Positions 25,912 through 33,122 of a stretch of DNA of 39,082 nucleotides are shown in pieces. Numbering within the stretch: the first letter of the stretch is position 1; each line of letters starts with the position of its first letter. The stretch spans positions 170,001 to 209,082 of the forward strand of contig NZ_BPTV01000004.1 in NCBI RefSeq assembly GCF_019973375.1, read 5' to 3'. The translations under genes and the position numbers were made by a program. The stretch is from Prevotella lacticifex. Its GTDB lineage: Bacteria > Bacteroidota > Bacteroidia > Bacteroidales > Bacteroidaceae. The notes beneath the pieces were generated by a model. That model saw only the letters and a program-made list of their open reading frames with translations. It was not told where the DNA came from and did no database searches.

Positions 25912-26161
25912 ACTAAAGTTTCCCACTTGGAGAACCCCTTTATAAAAAGGCTTTCCCAAAGGGTATGCGCATCTTTAACTTTTCAAAAAACTTTTTATGA
26001 GCAGTAGAATATTGCATTATCGGACTTCTCCTTTTAAGGTCATTTGCCCTTTCACATTTATTAAGCACTTGTTAAACTACTTTGTTTATGGGCATCCTGC
26101 TATTTGAACTTTTCAGAAACCCCTTGTTTATGGGCATTTTGAACAAGTGGGAAACTTTAGT
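25912..26161. mobile_element. 250-bp MITE copy 2
   Basis: It is identical in sequence and orientation to 16846-17095, including both 18-bp terminal inverted repeats. The flanking 5-mers, ACCTT (left) and TATCT (right), do not match, so there is no target duplication here. The right end is followed directly by a gene fragment lacking its start. Confidence 0.93.
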
Positions 26162-26290
26162 TATCTTAGCCGGTTCAAAGGTATCGACTTCATCGACAAG
26201 CACTACGACTATGCCCACACGCAGTCGTTCGAGTCGACGGTGGACGATATTGCCATGTTGTGCAGAAGAATGGGAGGGGAACTGAAATGA
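26162..26290 (+). pseudogene. C-terminal remnant of a gene cut at the MITE end
   Basis: From 26162 an open frame of 42 codons without a start runs to TGA (26288-26290): YLSRFKGIDFIDKHYDYAHT, then QSFESTVDDIAMLCRRMGGE and LK. The composition is that of a normal folded protein and the GC content matches host genes. It is too short for me to assign a family. The 5' part is not found on the other side of the mobile element, so sequence was lost rather than merely interrupted. The stop overlaps an ATGA that begins a seven-codon frame (MKLYHLH), hinting that a second gene once followed in an operon. Confidence 0.6.
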
Positions 26291-26458
26291 AGCTATACCA
26301 CCTTCATTAACACAACCGGCTATTATACCCCCATAGTGAAGACGTGTCTGGCATTTACAGCAAGGGTCTATATTATGTTTATGGCAGACCATGACCTACC
26401 TCCATGGAGGCGGATCATGTTTTTTTTACATAAGCTTATGCTTCTAAGAAATACACCT

Positions 26459-27199
26459 TCAACGCTCACGGATAATATCCACCCAATCCTTATCAAAATG
26501 TATAGTGTCCAAAATATCATCCTTGGTTAGAAGAGGCGGTCTTTTAATCCTGAACTTTACAGCATTCTTGGGCACAGCGGAGTGGATAGTGAATTGTGAG
26601 CCATGGGGTTGCCAAGTAAAACAAGTCTCGCCCGTCTCTATGCTTTTTCCTATAAGATTTCCATTTGGATTAACCTCCCAATGGTATTCATTTGTCGCGT
26701 ACCTATGGTTTTCTTCTTCGTAAATACAATATGACAATAGGTCGTTGGAGCGAATCAAAACAGACGTACGCAGTGGATTATAGTTGTCTTGAGCTATATT
26801 AATGCGCTCATTCCATATGCCCAATACGGCAGTACCTGTTTTTTGTATATCCTTATGAGGATCGGTAATGCCATAGGAATAGTCAGGTGAGCAGCGGCCG
26901 CTTATTAGTCGCACCCTTTCTGCCTTGAAAGGGTTGGCGTTCTTTACGGTCTTCATAGACCATGCCATCTTGCCCAATACGACATCAGCTATGCCAACTG
27001 GAGAATCCAGATGTATGCCGTCAATTGCATCGGCAAAGGCATCGCCCCAATCACTGCCGGAGATGTCTTTTCGTCCAATGTAGAGAAGATGGATAAGATA
27101 GCCGCCTATGCTGACCAGCAAGTCGTCGGGCAGCTCGTTGATGGAGTAAGGCTCATTGGTTTGCAGCCTCTTTCCATCCTTGAGTCTTGGATGCTTCAT
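26459..27199 (-). CDS. Probable type II restriction endonuclease
   Basis: This 246-residue protein lies directly downstream of a C5 cytosine methyltransferase and overlaps its end by 47 bp. Its size and position are those of the partner endonuclease. A candidate nuclease core is Asp-Val-Val-Leu-Gly-x4-Ser-Met-Lys-Thr-Val-Lys (about residues 72-86), which resembles PD-(D/E)XK sites in which the acidic residue of the xEK part is replaced. A basic region follows (NPFKAERVRLISGR), then a late WQPHGSQFTIH segment. Recognition sequence unknown. If the overlap start is wrong, translation could begin slightly later, but no better in-frame ATG with protein-like context is evident. Confidence 0.7.
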   Translation of the reverse strand: MKHPRLKDGKRLQTNEPYSINELPDDLLVSIGGYLIHLLYIGRKDISGSDWGDAFADAIDGIHLDSPVGIADVVLGKMAWSMKTVKNANPFKAERVRLISGRCSPDYSYGITDPHKDIQKTGTAVLGIWNERINIAQDNYNPLRTSVLIRSNDLLSYCIYEEENHRYATNEYHWEVNPNGNLIGKSIETGETCFTWQPHGSQFTIHSAVPKNAVKFRIKRPPLLTKDDILDTIHFDKDWVDIIRER

Positions 27200-28382
27200 T
27201 TTTGTGTCTTTTTATGATTTCATAAATTTTTTCCGCTACCATACGAATCATTGGAATTGCCACAGAATTTCCAGTCTGCCGTCTGATATCCTGATGGGAC
27301 ACTACAATACGGAACTTCTCAGGAAAGCCCTGCAATCTCAGCAATTCTCGTGACGACGGACGTCTGACACCGTTGACAAGCAGGTAATTATAGGAAGCCC
27401 CGGTCCTCAGAGCACACGAATAATCAAGCACGGAAATATTACCAGACTTGTTCTCATGCCATATTGAAGGGTAAAAGAGTTTCTTACCCACAGTTTTTTC
27501 CTTCCTCTTCTTTATGATATAGTCGGTGGCAAAGAGAGACTTGTCGACCTGACAGTCCGGTTCCAATATTTCGCGCAAATCATATGGCTTTGGCGTGAAG
27601 TCAAAATTGAAGGCCTCAAAGTCCGCCTTGTTTAAGAATCCAACAATTATCACGCGCTCTCTCTTCTGTGGCAATCCGAAATCGAGAGCGTTAAGTACTT
27701 TCCATTTAACGTAATACCCCAGTTTATCCAAATGGTCAAGAATAACTTTGAAAGTTCTTCCCTTATCATGTCCAACCAACTGCTTGACATTCTCCAACAT
27801 GATATAAGGAGTGTGATGCACTTTGAGTATTCTCTCAATCTCAAAGAACATAGTACCGCGTGTGTCGGCAAAACCGAGCATCTTACCAATGATGGAAAAA
27901 GCCTGGCAGGGGAATCCAGCCAGCAACAAATCGTGGTGAGGAATCATACTGGCGGGAATTTTTGTAATATCACCATATGGCACTACACCGAAGTTGGCAA
28001 AATAAGTTTGACAGGCTTTCCTGTCCCACTCAGAAGAGAATACACATTTACCACCTAACTCATCGTAAGGTATCCTTATTCCGCCAATGCCAGCAAAGAG
28101 ATCGATGAACGTAAACGTGGGATGTACAGGCGCAGGGAAAGGAACGGGCATGAAATCTTTGAACAAGTCGTCCTCAATCGCACTTTCGCAGACAATACCC
28201 TCATTTTCTGAAACTTCAAGAGGATAACCCCAATTCAAAAGTTCGGAAGTGATTTCTTCCTTCACATGTGCTCTTCGCTCACGGCTTTCTTTATCATTTC
28301 CAACTAAAAAACCGTTGTGAAGCAAATGGGTCAGATGCGGCAGTTTGCCTTCTCCTATTATGTTCTTTTCATATTCCATCAT
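27153..28382 (-). CDS. DNA (cytosine-5) methyltransferase of a type II R-M system
   Basis: This 409-residue enzyme methylates C5 of cytosine in the recognition site and so protects host DNA. Conserved motifs are I DLFAGIGG (94-101), IV GFPCQAFS with catalytic Cys159, VI ENV (197-199), VIII QKRERV, and IX/X including RRQTGNSVAIP. The target recognition region lies at roughly 245-335. An extra N-terminal segment of about 88 residues precedes motif I. Two start codons are adjacent (28382 and 28379). The -7 box ends only 4 bp upstream, so the mRNA is probably leaderless. The pair's composition is more A/T-rich than the men or Amr genes, consistent with transfer. Confidence 0.93.
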   Translation of the reverse strand: MMEYEKNIIGEGKLPHLTHLLHNGFLVGNDKESRERRAHVKEEITSELLNWGYPLEVSENEGIVCESAIEDDLFKDFMPVPFPAPVHPTFTFIDLFAGIGGIRIPYDELGGKCVFSSEWDRKACQTYFANFGVVPYGDITKIPASMIPHHDLLLAGFPCQAFSIIGKMLGFADTRGTMFFEIERILKVHHTPYIMLENVKQLVGHDKGRTFKVILDHLDKLGYYVKWKVLNALDFGLPQKRERVIIVGFLNKADFEAFNFDFTPKPYDLREILEPDCQVDKSLFATDYIIKKRKEKTVGKKLFYPSIWHENKSGNISVLDYSCALRTGASYNYLLVNGVRRPSSRELLRLQGFPEKFRIVVSHQDIRRQTGNSVAIPMIRMVAEKIYEIIKRHKNEASKTQGWKEAANQ

Positions 28383-28386
28383 TATG

Positions 28387-28420
28387 CAAAGTTACTATTA
28401 ATTTTTGAATGGAAAGCAAA
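28387..28420 (-). promoter_or_regulatory. Promoter of the R-M operon
   Basis: On the minus strand TTTG (28417-28420), 22 bases, then TAACTTTG (28387-28394). Transcription should start at about 28380-28382, at the initiator ATG. Confidence 0.65.
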
Positions 28421-29076
28421 ATACCGAGACGTTAACTTTCATTATTTTTCTTTCGACTATAATCATGCTAAAAATCAAACTGCTCTAAACGGAATTGGCT
28501 ACAAGTCCGATAATAGGTATTTTTTGAAATACCATAAAAAGACCATTAAGCTGATGCCAATAGTGAATTATTTTTACGTCAAATTAGTATGTGTCATTTC
28601 AGCATCCTAAACCACATATTCCGTATCCTCATGATACCTCAAAATGTTTTTGTTAACAAATGTATTTTCAGCGGTTTCGGATAAACCCCGCCCCAAGGAT
28701 GTGTGCAACACATTGATAATCATAATGTTGTCAACGTAATCCACTCGCAGTGGCGGACAGACAACCATTCCACGGGCAAGCGTTAATGATCCACTTGCAG
28801 GGGCGGTCATCGTCTCCGTCCGTCCGGTCGACAGACCGAATAAATTAATTCGCCCGTCGCTTACGCAGGATCTCCATATTTTTTTCGGACTGCCCCCTAC
28901 CCCACCTCCCTGCAAACGATCATCCCTGCGTCCATCCACACAGACCGTCCATTGCGCACCGGCGAATTAACATTTCATCTGTCCGCTTTCCTTACTGACG
29001 AAGGTTTTCTTCGTCTCGCCAATCGCCTCACCATCAACCATTTAAGATTTTTCTCGATTAAAATATTCTAATTTAC
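28421..29076. other. Intergenic region with dispersed repeats
   Basis: There is no convincing gene in 656 bases. A 27-bp block at 28646-28672 (centre GTTAAC) is found as a perfect reverse complement at 32588-32614. It is followed by GGATAAACCCCGCCCC and a hairpin-prone GTGTGCAACACATTG segment related in inverted orientation to 32345-32400. A single copy of the ~49-bp GACAACC...GCAAGCGTTAATG unit (28760-28806) is followed by a CCGTCCGGTCGACAGACCGAAT segment, also found at 32205-32232. Confidence 0.7.
28646..28672 (+). repeat. 27-bp inverted repeat, left copy
   Basis: This is the perfect reverse complement of 32588-32614. It contains TTTGTTAACAAA. The pair brackets the His/Cys-rich protein and TonB receptor operon. 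Confidence 0.9.
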
Positions 29077-29107
29077 TTGCATTCGGCTCCCGTTTTTATT
29101 ATCTTTG
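29077..29107 (+). promoter_or_regulatory. Promoter of the metal-uptake-like operon
   Basis: TTG (29077-29079), 20 bases, then TATCTTTG (29100-29107) matches the consensus. The leader to 29191 is about 80 nt. Confidence 0.75.
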
Positions 29108-29114
29108 CATGTGG

Positions 29115-29162
29115 AATTGCGGAAAGAAGCATTGGACAACTATCAATAATGTATCCGCAATT
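29115..29162 (+). promoter_or_regulatory. 5' leader stem-loop
   Basis: AATTGCGGA (29115-29123) and TCCGCAATT (29154-29162) are perfect 9-bp arms at the very start of the predicted transcript. They could form an RNA hairpin or a spaced operator for a metal-responsive repressor; the sequence cannot distinguish these. Confidence 0.45.
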
Positions 29163-29190
29163 GCGTGAGGTTTTAAGCTTACAGCCGACA

Positions 29191-29541
29191 ATGAAGATTA
29201 GCACCAGACGCCAATGGTATGCGCGGTTTCTGCTGAGCATATTCGTTCCCATTCTGCTGATAGCATCTGTGCATGTCCATCAGCAGGAGACCGACGTGTC
29301 GGCAACATGCTACTCCTGTCAGCATCATCTGCATCACAGCGGGCACCTCACAACAGCAACGTTCCACAGCGGCAACTGCGTACTGTGCACGCTGCTGACA
29401 ATGCCATACGTGGCGGCTACCGTCGTGGCACTGACATTCTTTGCCGTCGCCACAGGGAAGTGCCGGGCACTGCCCACGAGCCACGTCCACAAGGCTGCGT
29501 ATGGGGTCACGAGTCTGCGGGCACCTCCTGTATTACACTGA
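29191..29541 (+). CDS. Small His/Cys-rich membrane protein
   Basis: This is a 116-residue protein starting at 29191 (MKISTRRQWY); an upstream ATG at 29149 is possible but less protein-like. It has two membrane segments (about 12-27 and 67-88). Between them lies a ~40-residue loop dense in potential metal ligands: HVH (28-30), Cys40-x2-Cys43, HHLHH (45-49), His52, His59 and Cys63-x2-Cys66. Another HVH lies near the C-terminus (98-100). The N-terminal Arg-rich end suggests the loop is periplasmic. It resembles in style the small membrane proteins with Cys/His clusters found next to TonB receptors for metals in other bacteria, but I cannot name a family. It is followed 85 bp downstream by the receptor and shares its promoter. 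Confidence 0.7.
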   Translation: MKISTRRQWYARFLLSIFVPILLIASVHVHQQETDVSATCYSCQHHLHHSGHLTTATFHSGNCVLCTLLTMPYVAATVVALTFFAVATGKCRALPTSHVHKAAYGVTSLRAPPVLH

Positions 29542-29626
29542 TAATCACTCGCTTAATCATCATCGGCTACAGACAATGCTCTGTCGCCACATTATCTATT
29601 TCAAGAAATTTCAGTGTAAAAACAAG

Positions 29627-31897
29627 ATGAACAGAATATTATCAGTTCTGCTTCTAATCCTCGTTTGTGCAGGTGCGGCAGCAGACCCGATGAAGGGCGA
29701 CGGTGCCCTCAGCGGAAAGGTTACCGACAAGAGCAGCGGTGAGGCCCTCATCGGTGTGACTATATATTTCCCCGAACTGTCGAGGGGAACGACAACGGAT
29801 ATCGACGGTAAATACTCCATCGGCGACCTGCCGGAGCGGAAACTCAACGTCGAGGTGAGGTACATCGGCCACAAGACCATCGTCACGTCGGTCGATATGG
29901 CCACGACAACGCATCTCGACTTCAAACTCGCTGAGAGTGACGCTACTATGCAGGAAGTGGTCGTGACGGGTCTGACGGGAAACATCCTGAAGAAGGACTC
30001 GCCGACACCAATAACCGTCGTTGGTGCGGCACAGCTCAACGCCACCCCGTCGACAAATATCATCGACGCCATAAGCAAGCAGCCCGGAGTGGCGCAGATA
30101 ACCACGGGCAGCGGAATATCGAAACCCGTCATCCGCGGTCTGGGATTCAACCGGGTGGTCGTCGTCAACGATGGTGTCAGACAGGAAGGCAACCAATGGG
30201 GTGGCGAACACGGCATAGAGATAGACCCGCAGAGCATCTCGTCGGCAGAAATCCTAAAGGGTCCGGCCTCACTGATGTACGGCAGTGATGCCATGGCGGG
30301 GGTGATAATCTTCCACGACGAGGTACTGCCTGCGCCGGGGAAGGTCGTCGCCAACGCTTCGACGGAATATCAGACAAACAACGGCCTCTTCGACTACTCG
30401 GTCAACGCCAAAGGAAACAACGGCGGCGTGGTATGGAGCGGACGGTGGTCGGACAAGATGGCACACGCCTATAAGAACCGCTCCGACCAGTATGTCCTCG
30501 GTTCGCAATACCGCGAGAGGGCAGCTGAGGGTCTCGTGGGCATAAACCGGAAATGGGGCTACAGCCGGCTGACGCTCGACTACTATCACCTCACGCCGGG
30601 AATGGTCGAGGGCGAGCGTGGCTACAGCCACAGCTACGGCAAGAGTCTGCCTTTCCAGCAGGTACACCACTACAAGGCCGTGGCCGAGAATACACTTTTC
30701 TTGGGAAAGGGAACGCTAAAGGCTATCATGGCTTATCAGCAGAACAGAAGGCAGGAATTCGAGGACAGCCCCGAGGAGCCGGGACTCGACTTCATGCTGC
30801 ACACGGTGAACTACGACGTGAAATATAAGCTGCCCATAACCGACAAGCTGAACATGGCTACGGGAATAGGGGGAATGTGGCAGCGGTCACTGAACAAAGG
30901 CAGTGAGTATCTCATCCCGGCCTACCAGCTCTTCGACATAGGAGCCTTTGCCACAACGACTTACAACACTGGAAAGTGGGTACTCAGCGGCGGTATGAGA
31001 GTCGACAACCGACATCTGCACAGTTTCGAACTGGAGGGCCTCTTCGACAGGTTCAGCCGCGATTTCACCGGTGTGACAGGAAGTGTGGGAGCGGTATACA
31101 ACGCAACCGAGAACATGACGTTCAGGATGAACGTGGCACGCGGATTCCGGGCTCCGAACCTCGGCGAACTGGCATCGAACGGCGTACACGAGGGAACGGT
31201 AACGTACGAGATTGGAAACCACAGTCTGCGACCGGAATACAGCTGGCAGGCCGACCTCGGATGGGACTATACGTCGAAGATGCTCACAACGTCGCTGGCC
31301 ATCTTCACCAACTTTATCGACAATTATATCTTCACACAGAAACTCGACGGAGTAAAGACGGATGGCTACGACACATATAAATATATACAGGGCGACGCAA
31401 GACTGATTGGAGGTGAGGCATCGGTCGACTTCCATCCCGTCGACCGTCTGCACTGGGCGAACACGTTCTCATACGTCAACAGCGTGCAACTGCACCAGCC
31501 CGCCGACTCGAAATACCTGCCCTACACGCCGGCACCTCGGTGGACGGCCGACATCAGATACGATATCGTACGCGACGGAACGACCCTCAACAACGCCTAC
31601 GCGGCCGTACAGATGGAGTGCAACCTGCGACAGAACCATTATTATGCGCTCAACGGAACGGAGACGGCGACACCGTCGTACACTCTCTTCAACGTCCTCG
31701 CCGGTACCGACATCCGCACCAACGGCAAGAAACGGGCAAGCATATACCTGTCGTGCAACAACATCTTCGACCGGATATACCAGAGCCACCTCAGCCGACT
31801 GAAGTATCTCGGAGTCAATCCCGCCAACGGACGCACAGGAATCTTCAATATGGGTCGCAACTTCACGGTGAAGGTGATGATACCTATCGAGATATAA
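29627..31897 (+). CDS. TonB-dependent outer-membrane receptor, probably for a metal or metal complex
   Basis: This 756-residue protein starts at 29627 (MNRILSVLLL), at the beginning of its signal peptide (1-20). A carboxypeptidase-D regulatory-like domain (about 27-105) has GKVTDKSSGEALIGVTIYF and ends in LQEVVVTG-like sequence. The plug (about 118-230) contains VIRGLGFNRVVVVNDGVRQE and EILKGPASLMYGSDAMAGVI, and the rest is beta-barrel, ending in a strand with terminal FTVKVMIPIEI. The size (about 750) and plug sequence place it with the smaller receptors (BtuB/CirA/ZnuD-like) rather than the long SusC type, and no SusD gene follows. Transport of a metal ion or chelate is inferred from the metal-ligand-rich protein encoded upstream. 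Confidence 0.9.
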   Translation: MNRILSVLLLILVCAGAAADPMKGDGALSGKVTDKSSGEALIGVTIYFPELSRGTTTDIDGKYSIGDLPERKLNVEVRYIGHKTIVTSVDMATTTHLDFKLAESDATMQEVVVTGLTGNILKKDSPTPITVVGAAQLNATPSTNIIDAISKQPGVAQITTGSGISKPVIRGLGFNRVVVVNDGVRQEGNQWGGEHGIEIDPQSISSAEILKGPASLMYGSDAMAGVIIFHDEVLPAPGKVVANASTEYQTNNGLFDYSVNAKGNNGGVVWSGRWSDKMAHAYKNRSDQYVLGSQYRERAAEGLVGINRKWGYSRLTLDYYHLTPGMVEGERGYSHSYGKSLPFQQVHHYKAVAENTLFLGKGTLKAIMAYQQNRRQEFEDSPEEPGLDFMLHTVNYDVKYKLPITDKLNMATGIGGMWQRSLNKGSEYLIPAYQLFDIGAFATTTYNTGKWVLSGGMRVDNRHLHSFELEGLFDRFSRDFTGVTGSVGAVYNATENMTFRMNVARGFRAPNLGELASNGVHEGTVTYEIGNHSLRPEYSWQADLGWDYTSKMLTTSLAIFTNFIDNYIFTQKLDGVKTDGYDTYKYIQGDARLIGGEASVDFHPVDRLHWANTFSYVNSVQLHQPADSKYLPYTPAPRWTADIRYDIVRDGTTLNNAYAAVQMECNLRQNHYYALNGTETATPSYTLFNVLAGTDIRTNGKKRASIYLSCNNIFDRIYQSHLSRLKYLGVNPANGRTGIFNMGRNFTVKVMIPIEI

Positions 31898-32052
31898 AAC
31901 AAATAGATTTGTGTCTCCGGTGATATAACGTCATGATGCCCAACGAGTCTTCTCTCTCATCCGCTGAAAGTCAACATGCCACTTGCCGGAGGCGCAATTA
32001 ATCGCCATAGAACTGGAGAACTGGTCCAGTCGATATTCTTTTGACAGAGATA

Positions 32053-32198
32053 GACAATCATTCCGCAGGCAAGCGTTAATGCCCCACTTGCGGGGACGAT
32101 TGACAACCATCCGTCGAGCAAGCGTTAATGCCCCCTATGCTGGCGCGAATAGACAACCAATCCCCGGGCAAGCGTTAATGATTCATTTGCAGGGGCGG
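32053..32198 (+). repeat. Three tandem ~49-bp repeats
   Basis: Units begin GACAAYCA at 32053, 32102 and 32152, and each contains GCAAGCGTTAATG. A fourth, solitary unit lies at 28760-28806 in the same orientation. Confidence 0.85.
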
Positions 32199-32269
32199 CC
32201 CTCGTGGCCGTCCGGTCGGTCGTCAGACCGAATCTCTAATTTTATTTCGGACGGCCCCTAACTCAGCCT
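32191..32269. repeat. Imperfect long palindrome following the 49-bp repeats
   Basis: AGGGGCGGCC...GGCCGTCCG (32191-32213) pairs with CGGACGGCCCCT (32258-32269). A nested GGTCGGTCGTCAGACC hairpin lies between. Partial copies occur at 28800-28890 and 32768-32800. An A/T-rich spacer separates the arms, but no T-run follows. Confidence 0.6.
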
Positions 32270-32340
32270 ATCCGCATCCTGCAGTGGGTGTGTGCTGCGA
32301 CAGTTTAATCATCAAGGTATTACCGCTATGATATTAATGC

Positions 32341-32581
32341 ATGCAACACATTGACAACTAACGTGTTGCACACATCCACCGTAGGGGCGGGGTTTATCCC
32401 CGTCCTACCAGCAGCGGGGTGTTTATTTTGAATTTTAACCAAATGCAACAATTTTCTCCGTCCTCGCAGCTGCGGGGTGTTTATTTTGGATTTTAACTAT
32501 ATGCAACGATTTTCCCAGTCCTCGCTGCTGCGGGAAATTTGTTTAGAATCTTGTCCGTTGTTGGTAGGACGGGGATAAACC
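32341..32581. repeat. Composite dispersed repeat with GGGGTTTATCCCCGTCC modules
   Basis: The block opens with a hairpin GCAACACATTG...GTGTTGC (32345-32371), then CACACATCC and GGGGCGGGGTTTATCCCCGTCCTACC. Related GCAACnATTTTCTCCGTCCTCGC units follow. The last 83 bp (32499-32581) repeat 25801-25883 at about 93% identity. Confidence 0.75.
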
Positions 32582-32587
32582 GAAGCT

Positions 32588-32614
32588 GCTGAAAATACAT
32601 TTGTTAACAAAAAC
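32588..32614 (-). repeat. 27-bp inverted repeat, right copy
   Basis: This is the perfect reverse complement of 28646-28672. The two copies are 3.9 kb apart and enclose the metal-uptake-like operon. Confidence 0.9.
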
Positions 32615-32628
32615 TGTAAGCAAGCATT

Positions 32629-32751
32629 TATCTTTGACCGCATAAAAAGGGGTAAATTAAAGAAAATACGGCTTCTTTTCGCATCGTAGTCAGCTAAAAG
32701 TTACAAATTGAAAGATTTTTGCTATACCCCTCTGTTTTTGGGGTACTTTTT
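32629..32751 (+). ncRNA. Possible small RNA with terminator switch
   Basis: TATCTTTG (32629-32636) could be a -7 box, but the nearest TTTG is 25 bp upstream, which is too far. The transcript would end in TACCCC-loop-GGGGTA followed by CTTTTT (32725-32751). A 5' AGGGGTA (32648-32654) could pair with the same TACCCCT (32725-32731) as the terminator arm does, giving two exclusive structures. There is no open frame. This is speculative. Confidence 0.25.
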
Positions 32752-32829
32752 CAGCAGCTTCCCTTTATGGCCGTCCGGTCGGTCGTAAGGACCGCATCTC
32801 TGTTGACTCAGTCTGTTTTAAAGGTTTTC

Positions 32830-33122
32830 CTTTGTGTCAGCGCCAAGATCCGACGGAGGAGGATCTGCCATTTGTGGTTTGAGGGCGGTGAGAGGCCCAG
32901 CCTCTCACAAGCCTTCAAACCACAAATGGCAAAGGGCGAAAGCCCTTGGCGCTGACAACAGGGTTTTATTGGTTTTGGTCACAAAAACCCTTGGCACTGA
33001 CACAAAGGTTTGTTATGGCTTTGGTCACAAATGCCCTTGGCGCTGACAACAGGGTTTTATGGCTTTGGTCACAAAAGCCCTTGGCGCTGACACAAAGGAT
33101 TTTTATGGTTTTGGGTTCAATT
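32830..33122. repeat. Nested palindrome followed by four ~45-bp tandem repeats
   Basis: CTTTGTGTCAGCGCCAAG (32830-32847) is the exact reverse complement of 33080-33097, and its last 12 bases also match 32945-32956 inverted. Inside, 17-bp arms at 32866-32882 and 32915-32931 enclose an 8-bp hairpin, TGAGAGGC-cca-GCCTCTCA (32889-32907). Tandem units start CTTGGCGCTGAC or CTTGGCACTGAC at 32945, 32990, 33036 and 33080 and alternate between an ACAACAGGGTTTT and an ACACAAAGG version. Confidence 0.85.

Noticed and set aside
26072..26392. Plus- and minus-strand frames running across the MITE end into 26285 or 26392
   Set aside because: They join MITE sequence to other frames of the gene remnant at 26162-26290, which has the protein-like frame. 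Half of each translation is MITE DNA.
26399..26410. CCTCCATGGAGG palindrome followed by a T-run as terminator of the gene remnant
   Set aside because: The T-run begins about 10 bp after the palindrome and the stem would have almost no loop, so this is not a convincing terminator.
32053..32198. CRISPR array (three ~49-bp units)
   Set aside because: The whole unit diverges gradually instead of showing identical repeats with unique spacers, and there are no cas genes.
32830..33122. Retron-like msr/msd or CRISPR array interpretation of the nested palindrome and tandem units
   Set aside because: No reverse transcriptase or cas gene is in the window; the tandem units are contiguous with no unique spacers.
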